NCBI GenBank assembly: GCA_020064725.1
Contig: JAGTWJ010000008.1
Location: 310,001-374,000, forward strand
Reading direction: 5' to 3'
Origin: Drechslerella dactyloides
Lineage: Eukaryota > Ascomycota > Orbiliomycetes > Orbiliales > Orbiliaceae
Length of the DNA: 64,000 nt
Positions 47,809-58,895 of the stretch are shown here, one piece after another (position 1 is the first letter of the stretch; each line of letters opens with the position of its first letter). Below the pieces are notes generated by a model. It had not been told where the DNA came from and made no database searches. It was given only the letters and a program-made list of their open reading frames with translations. The position numbers and the translations under genes are program-made.

Positions 47809-48907
47809 GCACGTGTTTTATATGTACACTATATTTCGGTTTTGGCTTGAAAGAAAGAGTATGGTGCCATGTCACTCTCGCGGCTGGCTCGCGTGAGTGC
47901 GGTGGATTTGGCCATATGGTTATGGTTGCTTTGGATCGGTGGTCAAAATCTTGTTTGGTGCGGTCCGCGTGTATGTAGTCATGTAGTCTTTAGTCTTCGC
48001 GAGTGCCTCTTTTTTCAGATCCTCTGATGTATACTATATGACCATGCAGTATGTCGCTTTGACATACGCCTTGACAATATACAGGTTGATTCGGATCTAG
48101 ACTCAGGTGAAAGCCTCCAAATATGCAACATCGATCTTCATAATATACCACATTGTACATAAAGCTTCATGTTGCAACGTTGGTATATCTACCACCCTAG
48201 GCTCCCTTTTTTGAATCTGACTTTTTTTTTTGAAAAAATCTCCAGGCGATCAGATGCACAATTTGATATTCAAATATCGACATAGCGAAAATTGTTTCAA
48301 CGACCATCCCTTCAATCCTCAAGCCAAACTGATATTTTCAGGACTGAGCCGAGATACGGATGGAAGGAATTATAACCTAGATCTCGGGAACCCCGATGCT
48401 TCGCCTCCCAGCAGCCCGGATCCAGCTAGAGGTTCGAATTCCAATTTGCAAATTTTTGTTGCTGCCTGTTTGGTACCGTGGTATAGTATACAAAGTTAAC
48501 CGTCAACAATGCGCATCTAGCCTGGCCCGTCGCACGAAATTCAAGAGGCAAATGTCACTGTGCGCCGTTGCAACGTTGGTTTTAACATTCTATAGGAAGC
48601 AACTGTTATCATGGTTGCTAACACGCTCCGTGTACTCCGGGAGATCGACAACGTACGTCTACTTAATGGTGATAGCTTGGGGGTATAGGAACGTCTATAA
48701 AATGATACATATCACCCATGCCTACTGGTGCTTACATCGACACCCCAGCATCGCCTTCGAACTCCTACCTTTGTCCAGATAATTAATCATTCATGATCGA
48801 TAACCGATTCCTTCAAGCGGATTGGTTATCGTACCTATTTTCCTAGGTCCTTTCATCAATCAAATATAAATCAACTCGGACAGTAACCTCCAAATACACC
48901 CAGAGTC
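47809..48907. other. Intergenic region, AT-rich
   Basis: 1.1 kb between the F-box gene and a secreted-protein gene, AT-rich, with runs of T near 48226. No supported gene; the open frames on + have poor codon use. Confidence 0.55.
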
Positions 48908-49749
48908 ATGAAGCTACACACTGTCGCTCGCGGACTTGCCGCTGTTTTCTTCGTTGTACCGGCTTCTAGTAAACCTCTGCTCGGGGTGAGCGTCATCTCC
49001 TTGCCAACATATAAATTTTAATCTACGAGTAGCTCTACCGTTTTCAAGACTATAAGCTAACATCGTTGATGTTGAAACAGCTCGGGCCTCTCAAATTAGG
49101 CGACCCGCCAAAGCCACTTGGGACGGCCAACGGCCTCAGCTTCAAAGGCTTCTCCCTCCAAGCTGCGGAAGTCAACCACAAGACAGTCAATATCCCATTC
49201 ATCGCACCCCAGGCGGGCACGGGCACCGCGACTGGTAGTTTCAAGTCACTTGGCGATCCGTTCAAGTTGAAATCTGCGGTCATCAACTGCTGCTCGGCTG
49301 CGACCAGCAATCTTGCTATCGGTCTCTGCGATCCCGTTCCGTGCGATGTGACTGTCACGGGTAAGGATGCTTCTGGGGGCACTGTCTTTAGGAAAACCGC
49401 GCGTTTAGAGCCGTCTGTGGCGGGGCTTGCCGGGCTGTTGGAAGGGTTGGTGCCCAAGCAGACGATGGACCTTCCGACAGACGCACTAGTTCAGGAAATC
49501 GAGATTTTGGCGATGTCTATTATTCGGAACAAGAGGGATACCAATGAGGTACGTTGTGCAGTCTACCGGTTTGCGTTATTGATGCTGTAATTTTGCTCTC
49601 TTGTTACCTTTCTATTCTTTCCTGGATCAACGAATGAGGGCTGACAAGTCCTATTGTAGAAACGAGAGCTGTTCGGCCTCGGCGATCTTTTCGCACAAGC
49701 AGCGACTGCCCTCGAGTTTGTGTTCGGCGCGTTACCGGTGCCACCTTGA
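48908..49749 (+). CDS. Small secreted protein, function unknown
   Basis: Exons 48908-48985, 49081-49548 and 49660-49749 give 211 residues, all phase 0. The N-terminus MKLHTVARGLAAVFFVVPAS is a signal peptide with likely cleavage after ASS or nearby. The mature part has beta-like segments (NGLSFKGFSLQAAEV, TVNIPFIAPQAG) and four cysteines, all within a 20-residue stretch (two adjacent at NCCSA, then GLCDPVPC), followed by a helix-rich end. A dibasic KR sits near the last junction (NEKRELFG). No enzyme motif is visible. It could be an effector-like or cell-wall protein, but that is not shown by the sequence. Confidence 0.75.
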
Positions 49750-50562
49750 TGCTCTGGAATTCTATACGTTAAATTTATCCGGGCTGGGGTGGGATCCATT
49801 TTATATACCTGGAAGTAGTGAAGGAGTACTGGCCAAGTCTTGTTGGAGTGTCGAATGAACCGCTCGGTCTTTCGTCAGAGGTTGTGTCACATGCGTGCAG
49901 ACGCATATGATATATCTTAACTACTGCATTTTACTGAATGAAATCGAGGAAGTTGTTGCAATTTGTTGGCAATCTTCTTGCAAGGACTATTATGAACGTC
50001 TAAAATATCAGCTTGATGGGGGTAATGGTGTAGTGGTAAATTTATTGACAATCAATTAGTTTTGGTTGCTGTGAATTCATACATTCAATACATCTTGCGG
50101 ATATAATCTCAACAATCGCCGCGCAGAATCGATACCAGGCCAGCCGTTGCAGTCTCCAGATCTATAGATACTGATCTATGTTACTCGAGCGAGGAACTCG
50201 CTGTTTCTCCATTGTCCTCTGGAAAACTAGCGTCGAGCATCCCGCTTTGCTAAATGCGGCAGGGGATTGAAGACGCCGTTGACAGTGCAGTTTTGCGGGG
50301 GCAATGCTCAATGTATATCCTTGCTTTAGCTGTGCTGGCTGGACACGAATTTGTGACGTTGGCCCTTGTGTTGAGAAATGACATCATCGAAATTGACCTG
50401 ACCGCTGACCGCTGGCTAGACGTCTTTAGACTGCCTACATTGCATTGTACCTTGGTGCCTTTCATCGGTTAATCCAAACATCCTCATGATCGTGTTCCAT
50501 TGATTGAATCTCCCGATATCTTTGTACCCTACAAGAATCCCACAATCATTGCATTGTCGACA
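49750..50562. other. Intergenic region
   Basis: AT-rich spacer. A short sequence at 50021-50040 resembles a tRNA A-box but no B-box follows; see the rejected items. Confidence 0.55.
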
Positions 50563-50916
50563 ATGAACCGCTTGCCAACTGCCATCTCAATCTCGGCGCG
50601 CCTCGCCCGCCTACAACACCGGCCTTACCCGGCCGCGATCAAACTGACACCAACAGGCACGCGCAACTGCCGTCCGCTATCGACAACGGCCGCCCTCTAT
50701 TCCGGTACCGCATCGCCCCCAGCAGGCGACAAAGAGCGCCCGAACTTACCAAGCGACAAACAGCGGGACAGCGAGTCGCCAAAGTCCAGCGACGAAAAGA
50801 TAACGGATCGCGCGCTGGAGGCCGAAAAGGGCAAGGCACCGTTCACGGAAGAAGAGCAAAAGCGAAGGCAGGTAGACAAAGAAGAGGGCATTGGCGAAGG
50901 CGAAGGCGAGAAGTGA
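50563..50916 (+). CDS. Small putative mitochondrial protein
   Basis: Single-exon gene of 117 residues. The first ~45 residues (MNRLPTAISISARLARLQHR onward, with CRPLSTTAALYSG) are Arg/Ser/Ala-rich without acids, as in matrix targeting signals with an RxxS-type cleavage region. The rest is charged and probably disordered (DKQRDSESPKSSDEK, KAPFTEEEQKRRQVDKEEG), ending in Gly/Glu repeats. I do not recognise a family. The sharp composition change supports a real targeted protein, but the call is uncertain because of its size. Confidence 0.6.
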   Translation: MNRLPTAISISARLARLQHRPYPAAIKLTPTGTRNCRPLSTTAALYSGTASPPAGDKERPNLPSDKQRDSESPKSSDEKITDRALEAEKGKAPFTEEEQKRRQVDKEEGIGEGEGEK

Positions 50917-53704
50917 ATCTGCCCAGGATTCCATACATGTTCCTCAAGAGCTCTTGTATATACGCCATGAAACTCCAAGCCTGGGTTCCGGACAATTCTG
51001 TCAGCAGAATGCTTTTTAGTATGTGAATAAGGCAGTCAACGGGCGGTCACAGGACTCACTGGTTTGGCTTCAAGCTGAAATAGCAGGGCCAGAAAATTAA
51101 AGATTGTGCAAAAATAGGCCATAGGCATTTTAACTTCCATTATCATTCTAGTCAAATCTCACTTGAGCAAACAAATAATTTAATTTGGTAATCAGCCAGC
51201 AATATCCGCCTGAAGGATCGAGCTGGCAGGCAGATGACAGGCGCTTATTGACACAGTGCGGCCTGCAATGCCGGCGAACGGGAAGTTAACTTAAAAGTCG
51301 CCACTTGTAAAATTTCTCGGAATCGTCCACCAGGCGAGTTAGCGGAGTGTCAAGCTCATGTCGAGTTTCAGATCCAGGGTGCCTAATGGTGATGTTTGGG
51401 GCTTAACTTATGCTTGACATGAATTATAGATCGTGAACCGGGCGGGTTTATTTTTGGCTCTGGTCGTGTTCCTGCGCGGGGATGTGTTGATTGGCCTGCA
51501 CGAGCTACCGCACCGAAATCTCCACGTGGGGGCCGGGGTTCGGCGGCTAACTGCGCTGGACGCTCATCTTGATTTATTGGCGGGCGTCCCTTGACGTGAG
51601 CTCTGGGAAGGAAACGTTAGAGAAGTCGGGCGAGATGTCAAAACCGCATTTCCGTTCGGCGTCGAGACGACGGTCCGGAGGGAATGCGCGTGCGGCGTCC
51701 ACGTCATCGTCGGATCCGAGCGTATGCCGGCGCACGCATCGTTGAGTTGTTGCATGATATTGATATTTTGTCCAGAGTCTTCGATACGAGACGATACTTT
51801 GCGCTGATAACGTAGCTCGTCGACGACATAAGCCGAGCTAGGCTTTCGTCATACCTCAAAGGGAGCAATATCGACGATAGCCAGGTTTCCTCCAACCTCT
51901 TCGGTTAAGTCTTCAGTGCGACCAGAACGCAACCTTAATATTTGCCATCATCTCATGATCAGATGAGCCATCTCGCAGGCGATCTCGACGAACACAGCCT
52001 CTTCGAAAACCGGGACTCTGGACGGTGGCTAACCGGATCGACGGGCAGCGGTGGCAAAACGTCATGGGAATGTCAACAGTGAGGTCGCATTTATCCTTCG
52101 TGCAGGGCTCCGCAGGCCTGCCAGCCAGTCTGTCACCCTGCTAAACCTGCCAGCGATGCCAGATCGCCATCAAAGAAAGCGTTCCTCCAATTCGTACTTT
52201 TGTGTCTGCACAGGCGGTTCCTCAGACTCCAGGGCATGAAAGAGATGAGCCTCCAGGCCAGTTGCTCGAATTTAGTGGTGTCTTGACCAGCCAAGCCACC
52301 CATGTCGGGTTCCCAGAGAAGATCCTTGGTCCTGCGGCCTTCTGGCGATTCGATTGGTTGAAACACCCCGGCCGGGCTCTTCGTTCAATGGCCTGTAATG
52401 CGACATGATGCTGTTGTCCTCCCCATGATAGCTCGACAAGCAGCACTAACAGGCTTCTGGTATCGTCCGTTCCTTTTTTCTGCTCGCTCAAGGCGTCGCC
52501 TTGACGCCAATAGAGCTTTGATTTGTCGTCTGCACGGTTTGTGGAGTCGCTGCCGGTTCCTGTACCTCTTTTCGGGCGAGGGCTTGTTCCTGTTTTGCTC
52601 CCTTGCAGCGAACGTGATCGCGTAGCGAGATGCAGCCTCTGATAAACGTTAAAGCCGCCACTTCGTCGTTCCATTGCCTGTCTTTTTGGCCCTTCTTTTT
52701 TGCTCAGGTTGCTGTGTGCTCGGGCTCCCTCCTGTCGATTCGTCTTCTCTTATATCTGCGGTTTTTTCGTCGACTATCTTGCTCTTAATTTTTTTCTTCT
52801 CTTCTCTTCTTTCTCGAGTCTTGAGTGAATCTGTGTTTCACGCCTCTGAGAACTCGAGCCCAAATTTCGCATCTTAGCGCCTGGCCAAACACGCTTCGGA
52901 TCTAAAGATCGTGCATCAGGGTATTATTCCTCACCATCAAAACAAGCAAGCGGCAAGGCGGTATATTACACCATTGCACCCCCCAATATTTCCGATACTC
53001 TCCTCGCAAAGAAATCGATCTGGTGACTTTCGTGAAGCGTTTATTCATTTTTACGAAAGGACGTCCACCGCCGCCTCTTTGGGAAAGTATCACAAACAGC
53101 GACTTGGGCGACAATTCCAACACATGACAACGCAGGCCGCTTTGAATTGACAGTTGCTTCCGTGGATCGAGCATCATCGTTGCGGTCGTTTTAATCGATA
53201 TTCTTCCCGTTCACGAAAACGAATTTCTTTGGCGTGCAAAGTTCCTTCTGCTGTTCTGCTGCTTTGGCTGTTGATTTCTCTCCGGAAGAGTTGTTGACTA
53301 CCAAATAATTTTTTTATTTGCCTGCGACTGAAAAATATATTCACCATCCCACCATCCACTGCTCACACCCACGAAACAATTTTTTTTACATCCGCGACTG
53401 CTTCATCGTTATCGACAAGTACTCCTCGACCTTTTCTTTTCGATTGTACCAGCGCCTGATTATTGCATCTCTTCATTTCTTTCATTCTGGTTCTTTCTGG
53501 CATCGAACAACGACGGTATAGCACCCTCGACACCTAATCCACTCGGCATCGATACACCTCATCATACAACGGGTATGGACTCGAACACTCCAAGAGTCCT
53601 AGCTACCTTCTAACCATCAATTCTCATTTCTGCAGGGAAATAAGAGCCATCTACGCCTTCGAAAACTCAGCCCATTCTCCCCTCTCACCACCCTCACCTC
53701 CAAG
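50917..53704. other. Long intergenic region and PRM1 leader
   Basis: 2.8 kb without a convincing gene. The right part (about 52.6-53.7 kb) is pyrimidine-rich with many TCTT/CTTT runs, typical of a fungal promoter and long leader, and contains a likely leader intron (53573-53635). The size suggests extended upstream control of PRM1 or an unseen non-coding transcript; nothing specific was recognised. Confidence 0.5.
53573..53635 (+). other. Likely 5'-leader intron of PRM1
   Basis: A 63-base GT-AG segment with donor GTATGG, branch ttctaacc and acceptor tttctgcag lies 69 bases before the PRM1 ATG. Not confirmed by transcripts. Confidence 0.55.
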
Positions 53705-55906
53705 ATGCCGCTGGGAGATAGGATAACCCAGAGCATATATCAACGGAGAGATGAGGCCTTTCCATACCCCGACCTCCCGCCTGCATTAACGCCTCATCGC
53801 CATGCGAACGATTCCGAACCACCTCCGGTAGTGCACACCGTCCTGCCGTACCACACACCATACCTTGGTCTACGTGCCAGGCTGTCGCAAGTATGGTTCA
53901 ACCGATGGACGGTGCTTCTGGTACTGATCATTGTTCGCACGATCATTCTCGTTGTGGACATGAACGACGACCTCGACGATGCCCAGGTCCGGGCTCTGTC
54001 TGCGTGTACCGGTGTCGAAAGCATGGGTAGTGCGATGGCGTCGATGCCACACTACATGGCTACCGGTGTCAACGAGGCTGCCGCCCAGGGTATCGAAGCT
54101 GCCGTACGAGGTCTGCAGAAGACCCTGATGCTAGGTCTAACTGCTGTTGAAGCCATCGTGATCTTTGCGATCAATGTCATCGTACAAACCTACGTCTGTC
54201 TCCTGACCTTCGCTATCAGGAGCAGCCTGGGGACCGTCATTGGTGCCGCGAGCGAAATCACCAGCTTCCTGAACAAGACCCTCACCGGGATCGTCAACGA
54301 CATTCAAGACGACGCGAAGAGCTTCGAGGATGGACTGAACAAGTTCATCAGCGGACTGAATTCCATCGGCAACTTCTTTGGCTCCGACACAGAGGTCCCG
54401 AAGCTGACGCTTCCCTCGCTCGACGAACTGGACAACATCAAGCTACCCGACAGCATCCAGCAGAAGTTGCAGGACCTCAACAGCTCCATCCCGACATTCG
54501 ACCAGGTCAACACCATGTACAATAGGGCTCTTAGCCTCCCCTTCGACCTCATCCGGACCGAGCTCAACAATACCCTGACCGTCTACCAGTTCAACCGCAA
54601 CGTCCTCCCGGTCCCCGAGAAGAACACGCTGACCTTCTGCTCCGACAACCCGACCATCGGCAATTTCTTCAACAACCTCCACGAAAAGGTCCGGGACGTG
54701 AGGAACATTCTCCTGGGCGTCTTCATCGCCCTCGCGATCATCGTCATGATCCCCATGGCGTACCGCGAGTGGTGGCGATACAGGTCCCTCCGTCAGCGTG
54801 CATACATGCTCACGGCGCCAGGTCAAAACTTCGACCCTGTTGATATCGTTCAGATTGCCGCTCGTCCGTACTCCTCGACGCTCGGCTTGAAGGCCGCGGC
54901 CTGGTCTAAGTCCGCGCGCCGCCAGGTCCTCATCAGATGGTGGTTTGCCTATGTCACCTCGCCTGCCTGCCTATTCGTCCTGTCGCTTGGTGTCGCCGGT
55001 CTGCTTTCCTGCCTCGGCCAATACGTTGTCCTCAAGCAAGTTGTCAACGCGACGCCCGGTCTCGCGAACGAAGTCGGCCAGTTCGCCGATCTCGTCGTCA
55101 ACCAACTGACTGATGCCTCCCTCGCATGGGCCAACGACGCCAACGGTGTCGTTGACGAGACTCAGGGCAAGATCAACGACAACGTTCTCGGATGGGTTCA
55201 CAACGGCAGCCTTGCGCTGAACAACACCCTCAACGACTTTACCGACACCATGCACGACGGCCTCGAGAGCATCTTCGGTGGCACTCCGCTCGAAGAGCCA
55301 ATCCAGAACATCTTCTTCTGCCTCGTCGAGCTTAAGGTCAAGGGCATCCAAAAGGGTCTCACGTGGGCGCACGACAACTCTCAAGTCTCCTTCCCACGGT
55401 TCCCGAACGACACTTTCTCCCTTGGCGCGGCGACGAGCGTCGGCCCGGATGCGAAGAGCAGCTCGGACAGCTTCCTCGCGGATACAGGTTCGCAAGCGGC
55501 TGATAAGATCACCGAGGTCGTCGTCCGGCTCGCGGCTAAATACGAGAACGCACTTCTCATCGAAACATACATCTCCGCCGGCCTCATCGGCCTCTGGCTG
55601 TTCGTGTGCCTCATCGGTGGCCTCCGCGTCCTCATCCTGATGATGATGCGGGACAAGACCAGAGGCGAGGGCGGCACTCGGGGGCTCACGGGCGACGGAC
55701 GGCAAACCTTTGGCGGTAAGAACGACGAAAGGATTGCGTCTGTCTTCCCGCAGTTCACGGAGAAGTCGGACCCGGATCTGAATGCGCTGAGGGGCAGCTC
55801 GGAGAGCGAGGGGCAGCCGGCGGCGGTCGCGAGTCCGACGAGGAGTGGTTATATCGAGAAACGGCCCGTATGGGTTAACAGCAGCCACGGGGAGATCTCG
55901 CGGTGA
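53705..55906 (+). CDS. PRM1: Plasma membrane fusion protein PRM1
   Basis: Single-exon gene of 733 residues. Membrane segments are visible at about 68-85 (WTVLLVLIIVRTIILVV), 145-170 (VEAIVIFAINVIVQTYVCLL), 335-355 (ILLGVFIALAIIVMIPMAY), 418-440 (ACLFVLSLGVAGLLSCLG) and 618-645 (YISAGLIGLWLFVCLIGGL). Between them are two large extracellular loops with many N-x-S/T sites (NKT, NSS, NNT, NAT, NGS, NDT) and helical Asp/Leu/Asn-rich sequence. Order and length match fungal Prm1, which in yeast helps mating cells fuse their plasma membranes. Expression in yeast is pheromone-induced; no pheromone-response site is claimed here. The cytoplasmic tail is Gly/Ser/Pro-rich. Confidence 0.9.
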   Translation: MPLGDRITQSIYQRRDEAFPYPDLPPALTPHRHANDSEPPPVVHTVLPYHTPYLGLRARLSQVWFNRWTVLLVLIIVRTIILVVDMNDDLDDAQVRALSACTGVESMGSAMASMPHYMATGVNEAAAQGIEAAVRGLQKTLMLGLTAVEAIVIFAINVIVQTYVCLLTFAIRSSLGTVIGAASEITSFLNKTLTGIVNDIQDDAKSFEDGLNKFISGLNSIGNFFGSDTEVPKLTLPSLDELDNIKLPDSIQQKLQDLNSSIPTFDQVNTMYNRALSLPFDLIRTELNNTLTVYQFNRNVLPVPEKNTLTFCSDNPTIGNFFNNLHEKVRDVRNILLGVFIALAIIVMIPMAYREWWRYRSLRQRAYMLTAPGQNFDPVDIVQIAARPYSSTLGLKAAAWSKSARRQVLIRWWFAYVTSPACLFVLSLGVAGLLSCLGQYVVLKQVVNATPGLANEVGQFADLVVNQLTDASLAWANDANGVVDETQGKINDNVLGWVHNGSLALNNTLNDFTDTMHDGLESIFGGTPLEEPIQNIFFCLVELKVKGIQKGLTWAHDNSQVSFPRFPNDTFSLGAATSVGPDAKSSSDSFLADTGSQAADKITEVVVRLAAKYENALLIETYISAGLIGLWLFVCLIGGLRVLILMMMRDKTRGEGGTRGLTGDGRQTFGGKNDERIASVFPQFTEKSDPDLNALRGSSESEGQPAAVASPTRSGYIEKRPVWVNSSHGEISR

Positions 55907-56770
55907 GGAGGCTTCTGCGTAGTTGGTTTGAATAGTTACGGTGGGCCGACTGAGGAGCCTTGAAGGCAACCTCGGTCAGTCCACGGTTACGTCTTCGTTT
56001 CTCATTGTGCATTTTCTGTGGCGCGTTTCGGGTTTCTTCAGTTCTTTCTATCCACTAGCCTTACATGTCGGACACCGAGTACTTTAGTTATTGGGTCTCG
56101 TTGTGAGGATTCTTGTGCCTATGATTTCCTTTGTCTATGAGTTACAATTCCCCTCCTTTTCTTTCCTTCATTCCTTTGCTGCATTTCATAGCGCTGTTCA
56201 TAAATTCTATTGTCTATCTTCACTGAAGAAAAGATTATACCTGTCCTTGCACGTGCACATTATAACAATTCTAATTTTCCTTTCTCCTTCCCGTCGGATT
56301 TTTCCAAGTTTTTTCTATCTCCATGGAGTAGATGGATGGCAAGATATCCAGAGTCAAGGCAAATTACCAGCGGAAACAATTCCTAGCTCACTTTGACACG
56401 TCGATGCCTGTTTGTCTATTCGTACTTTCTGTTTCTCACTATGTATCGATTGCCATGCATCGGTGCATACCTTTGCTTACATACATACTAGATAGTATAC
56501 TGTCCATAGGCTGCATTCAGGAGTGGTCGTGGGCTTCACTTCCCGACTCTCACTAACGAAGATTATGATTTAAATAAAACACCAAAGCTTCAGCTGTATA
56601 TTTACATTATAACTGGTATATACACGAACTAGTCTCGAGGCCAGACTTGCCTGGAGACTATACACGATTCTGAACGCGGTAGACTCTACAATGTCGTGAA
56701 ACTCGAAGAATCCACGGTTCTGTGGTCTGCGGGCCATATCATATCGATATGGGTGGTTCATCAACTAAGC
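55907..56770. other. Convergent intergenic region
   Basis: 3' flanks of PRM1 (+) and the bL28m gene (-). T-rich after PRM1; no gene is seen. Confidence 0.6.
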
Positions 56771-57799
56771 TTACAATTGAGTCGGCTTGCTTCCATCCTG
56801 TGGCACAGTTCCCGAAGACTGGTCCTGATCTAGAGGCTGTCCAGCCTTCAGGTCACCCGACTCGACGCCAATATCTTCCTCTCCCGCCAGCTCCGCCCTC
56901 TTCGTTGCCAACCTTGTCAGCCTCTGCATCTTGATCTCCTCCATTCTCCTCTTCTCCTCCTTAATCATCTCCTTCCGCCATTTGTTCGCCGCCCTTTGCC
57001 GCGCCATAACTGCCTCTGCTCTCTCGCGCCGCTTCGTCTCCGCTGCCAGCTTCATCTTCCACTCGCTCTTCGTCATCTTCTTAACGTACGCACGGGCCCG
57101 CCACGGCTCCCCGAATAGGACCTTCTTCACCCGCGCGCTGCGCTTCCACCGCTCTGCGAACTCCCGCACGCGCGTCGCTGCTTTCCTGGGCTGCTTCTTA
57201 TAGTCTCTCTCGACCTCATGTGCGCCTCTGCTGATACCCATCTGGTCGTTCTGGATCCACATTTCCTCTCTCGTAATCAGGCCCATCGCCACGCGCTCCT
57301 CCTGGTACCGCCGCTGGATGGCCTTGGAGCACTGCAGCCGGTGCCGCAGCTCCCATCCCCAGGGACCTAGCTCCTTTAACCGCGCTGGCTTCTCGGACAG
57401 CAGATAGTTGTCCAGGCCGCCAACCTTATCGATTGTACGCAGGACGTTGGTAGCCAGCTTGCACTTGACCCATTCGCCGAGGCCGAAGCTCCAGAGTTTC
57501 TTGTGCTTGATGTTCGGCAACCAGCGGCGCCGGGTGATGATGTATTTCTCTTCGGGGATGTTGTTGCCGAATTGGATGTGTTTGGCGGCGTACAGGCCGA
57601 ACCAGGACTGTTTGAAGGTCGGCTTGATGGGGTACGGGTAGGGCGGGGCCTTTGCGAGGAGCTTGGTGAGCTTAAGTTTGGAGGATTTGCCGGCGAGAGG
57701 GGTGGTCGTGGAGAAGGCGCGACAGGCCGTAAGGAGTAGTGTGGATGGTGGAGATTGTATCGACACGGGAGATCGCAGGTTGGGTATTCGTGGCGGCAT
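56771..57799 (-). CDS. MRPL24: Mitochondrial large-subunit ribosomal protein bL28m
   Basis: Single-exon gene, 342 residues from the ATG at 57799 (MPPRIPNLRSPVSIQSPPST). The frame is open further upstream to 58039, but that part is not presequence-like and is treated as leader. The Arg/Ser-rich N-terminus (CRAFSTTTPLAGKSSK) fits a mitochondrial presequence. The bL28 core follows: FGLYAAKHIQFGNNIPEEKY, RRRWLPNIKHKKLWS and VLRTIDKVGGLDNYLL, matching fungal Mrpl24/bL28m. The C-terminal half is a long basic/acidic helix (RVREFAERWKRSARVKKVLF; EWKMKLAAETKRRERAEAV), a fungal mitoribosome extension. Confidence in the family is high; the start is likely. Confidence 0.9.
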   Translation of the reverse strand: MPPRIPNLRSPVSIQSPPSTLLLTACRAFSTTTPLAGKSSKLKLTKLLAKAPPYPYPIKPTFKQSWFGLYAAKHIQFGNNIPEEKYIITRRRWLPNIKHKKLWSFGLGEWVKCKLATNVLRTIDKVGGLDNYLLSEKPARLKELGPWGWELRHRLQCSKAIQRRYQEERVAMGLITREEMWIQNDQMGISRGAHEVERDYKKQPRKAATRVREFAERWKRSARVKKVLFGEPWRARAYVKKMTKSEWKMKLAAETKRRERAEAVMARQRAANKWRKEMIKEEKRRMEEIKMQRLTRLATKRAELAGEEDIGVESGDLKAGQPLDQDQSSGTVPQDGSKPTQL

Positions 57800-58895
57800 G
57801 GTGGGTGGTCTGGAGGCCGCCGGGGCCTGGGTGATGCTTGAGGCCTTGTTCTCGCCCTGCTGTCGGCCAATGGCTGGATCGTCGTCGCGGTAAGGTGGGA
57901 TGAAGTTGGCGAAAAGTTCAGATGCGGTCGGAGATAAGATCGAGTGGTCTTGGCGGATACAACACGTTTGCTCCGTTGCATTTTTGGCCGACACTCCACG
58001 GTCACCAGTTCGGAGCCACCCGACGACAAGAATCAACAATCAACCAAACGGAATCATTCCACTACAATGAGGAGACGTGTTCATGAGGGATTACGGGATC
58101 GTATGGATCTGTAATCTGCACAGGCCGCCTCGTTTATCGAAAGCAGGGGCGTGAATATCAAGAATTGTACCAAGGTGTCAAGTCTCGGCATGCAGTACTG
58201 CAGTGATAAGGCCCTCGCTCCGAAAGGGAATGCCTCCGACGTCTACAGGTCCAGTTACGGCATGGAAGGGCACAAAAACGTGCTCTCAGCGACGCTAACG
58301 AGATGGTGTCAAGACTCTGGGTTTCGGGGCCCCTTGTGCCTGAAATCCACTTGTGCATCAGATCCGATGCTGCCCCAAAACACATATCGTAACCGCTGTC
58401 CAGGTATCCGACGCATAGAGTGGCCAGTGTCTACACTTCGCTTGAGTTATAGATTACCCGCAGCACGTTGACAAACTAGCGGGGTGCTGATAACGGCCGG
58501 GTTATTTTTGCCAGTTTCGTCGATGTAGGTACTGGACGCACCACATTGGCCATTTGGGCTACAACATCGCAGTTTCGACGTTTCATATGGCCTGGCCTGT
58601 TGGATGGCGGGTACTACTTAAATGTCGAGTCAAAACGCTCGCGATTAGCTGTTGGAGGTCAATTGGCGCAAAGCCAATGAAATCATCAGATTTTTTTTGG
58701 TTCCTGTTTTCCTTTGCATCGGGGTGGCAAATCACAATATATGAGGGGGAAGTCCGCCTGCTGGCCAAGTCTACTCTATTCCGAATTAATTGCATGTCGT
58801 CTGACACGATACTATCGCTTTAAGATTACGCCGCATTCTAAATTCCACAAACCTACGTAACGGCCATCCTACTAATCTGCATTTGACATCTTGCA
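57800..58895. promoter_or_regulatory. Divergent intergenic region
   Basis: It lies between the starts of bL28m (-) and the NLR gene (+). It holds both promoters. No gene or clear element was recognised. Confidence 0.5.

Noticed and set aside
50017..50040. tRNA-like A-box (TGGTGTAGTGG) in the spacer after the secreted-protein gene
   Set aside because: No B-box (GGTTCGA-like) follows at the right distance and no cloverleaf arms can be paired.
54971..55969. Open frame of 332 codons on the - strand inside PRM1
   Set aside because: Antisense shadow of a well-recognised single-exon gene.
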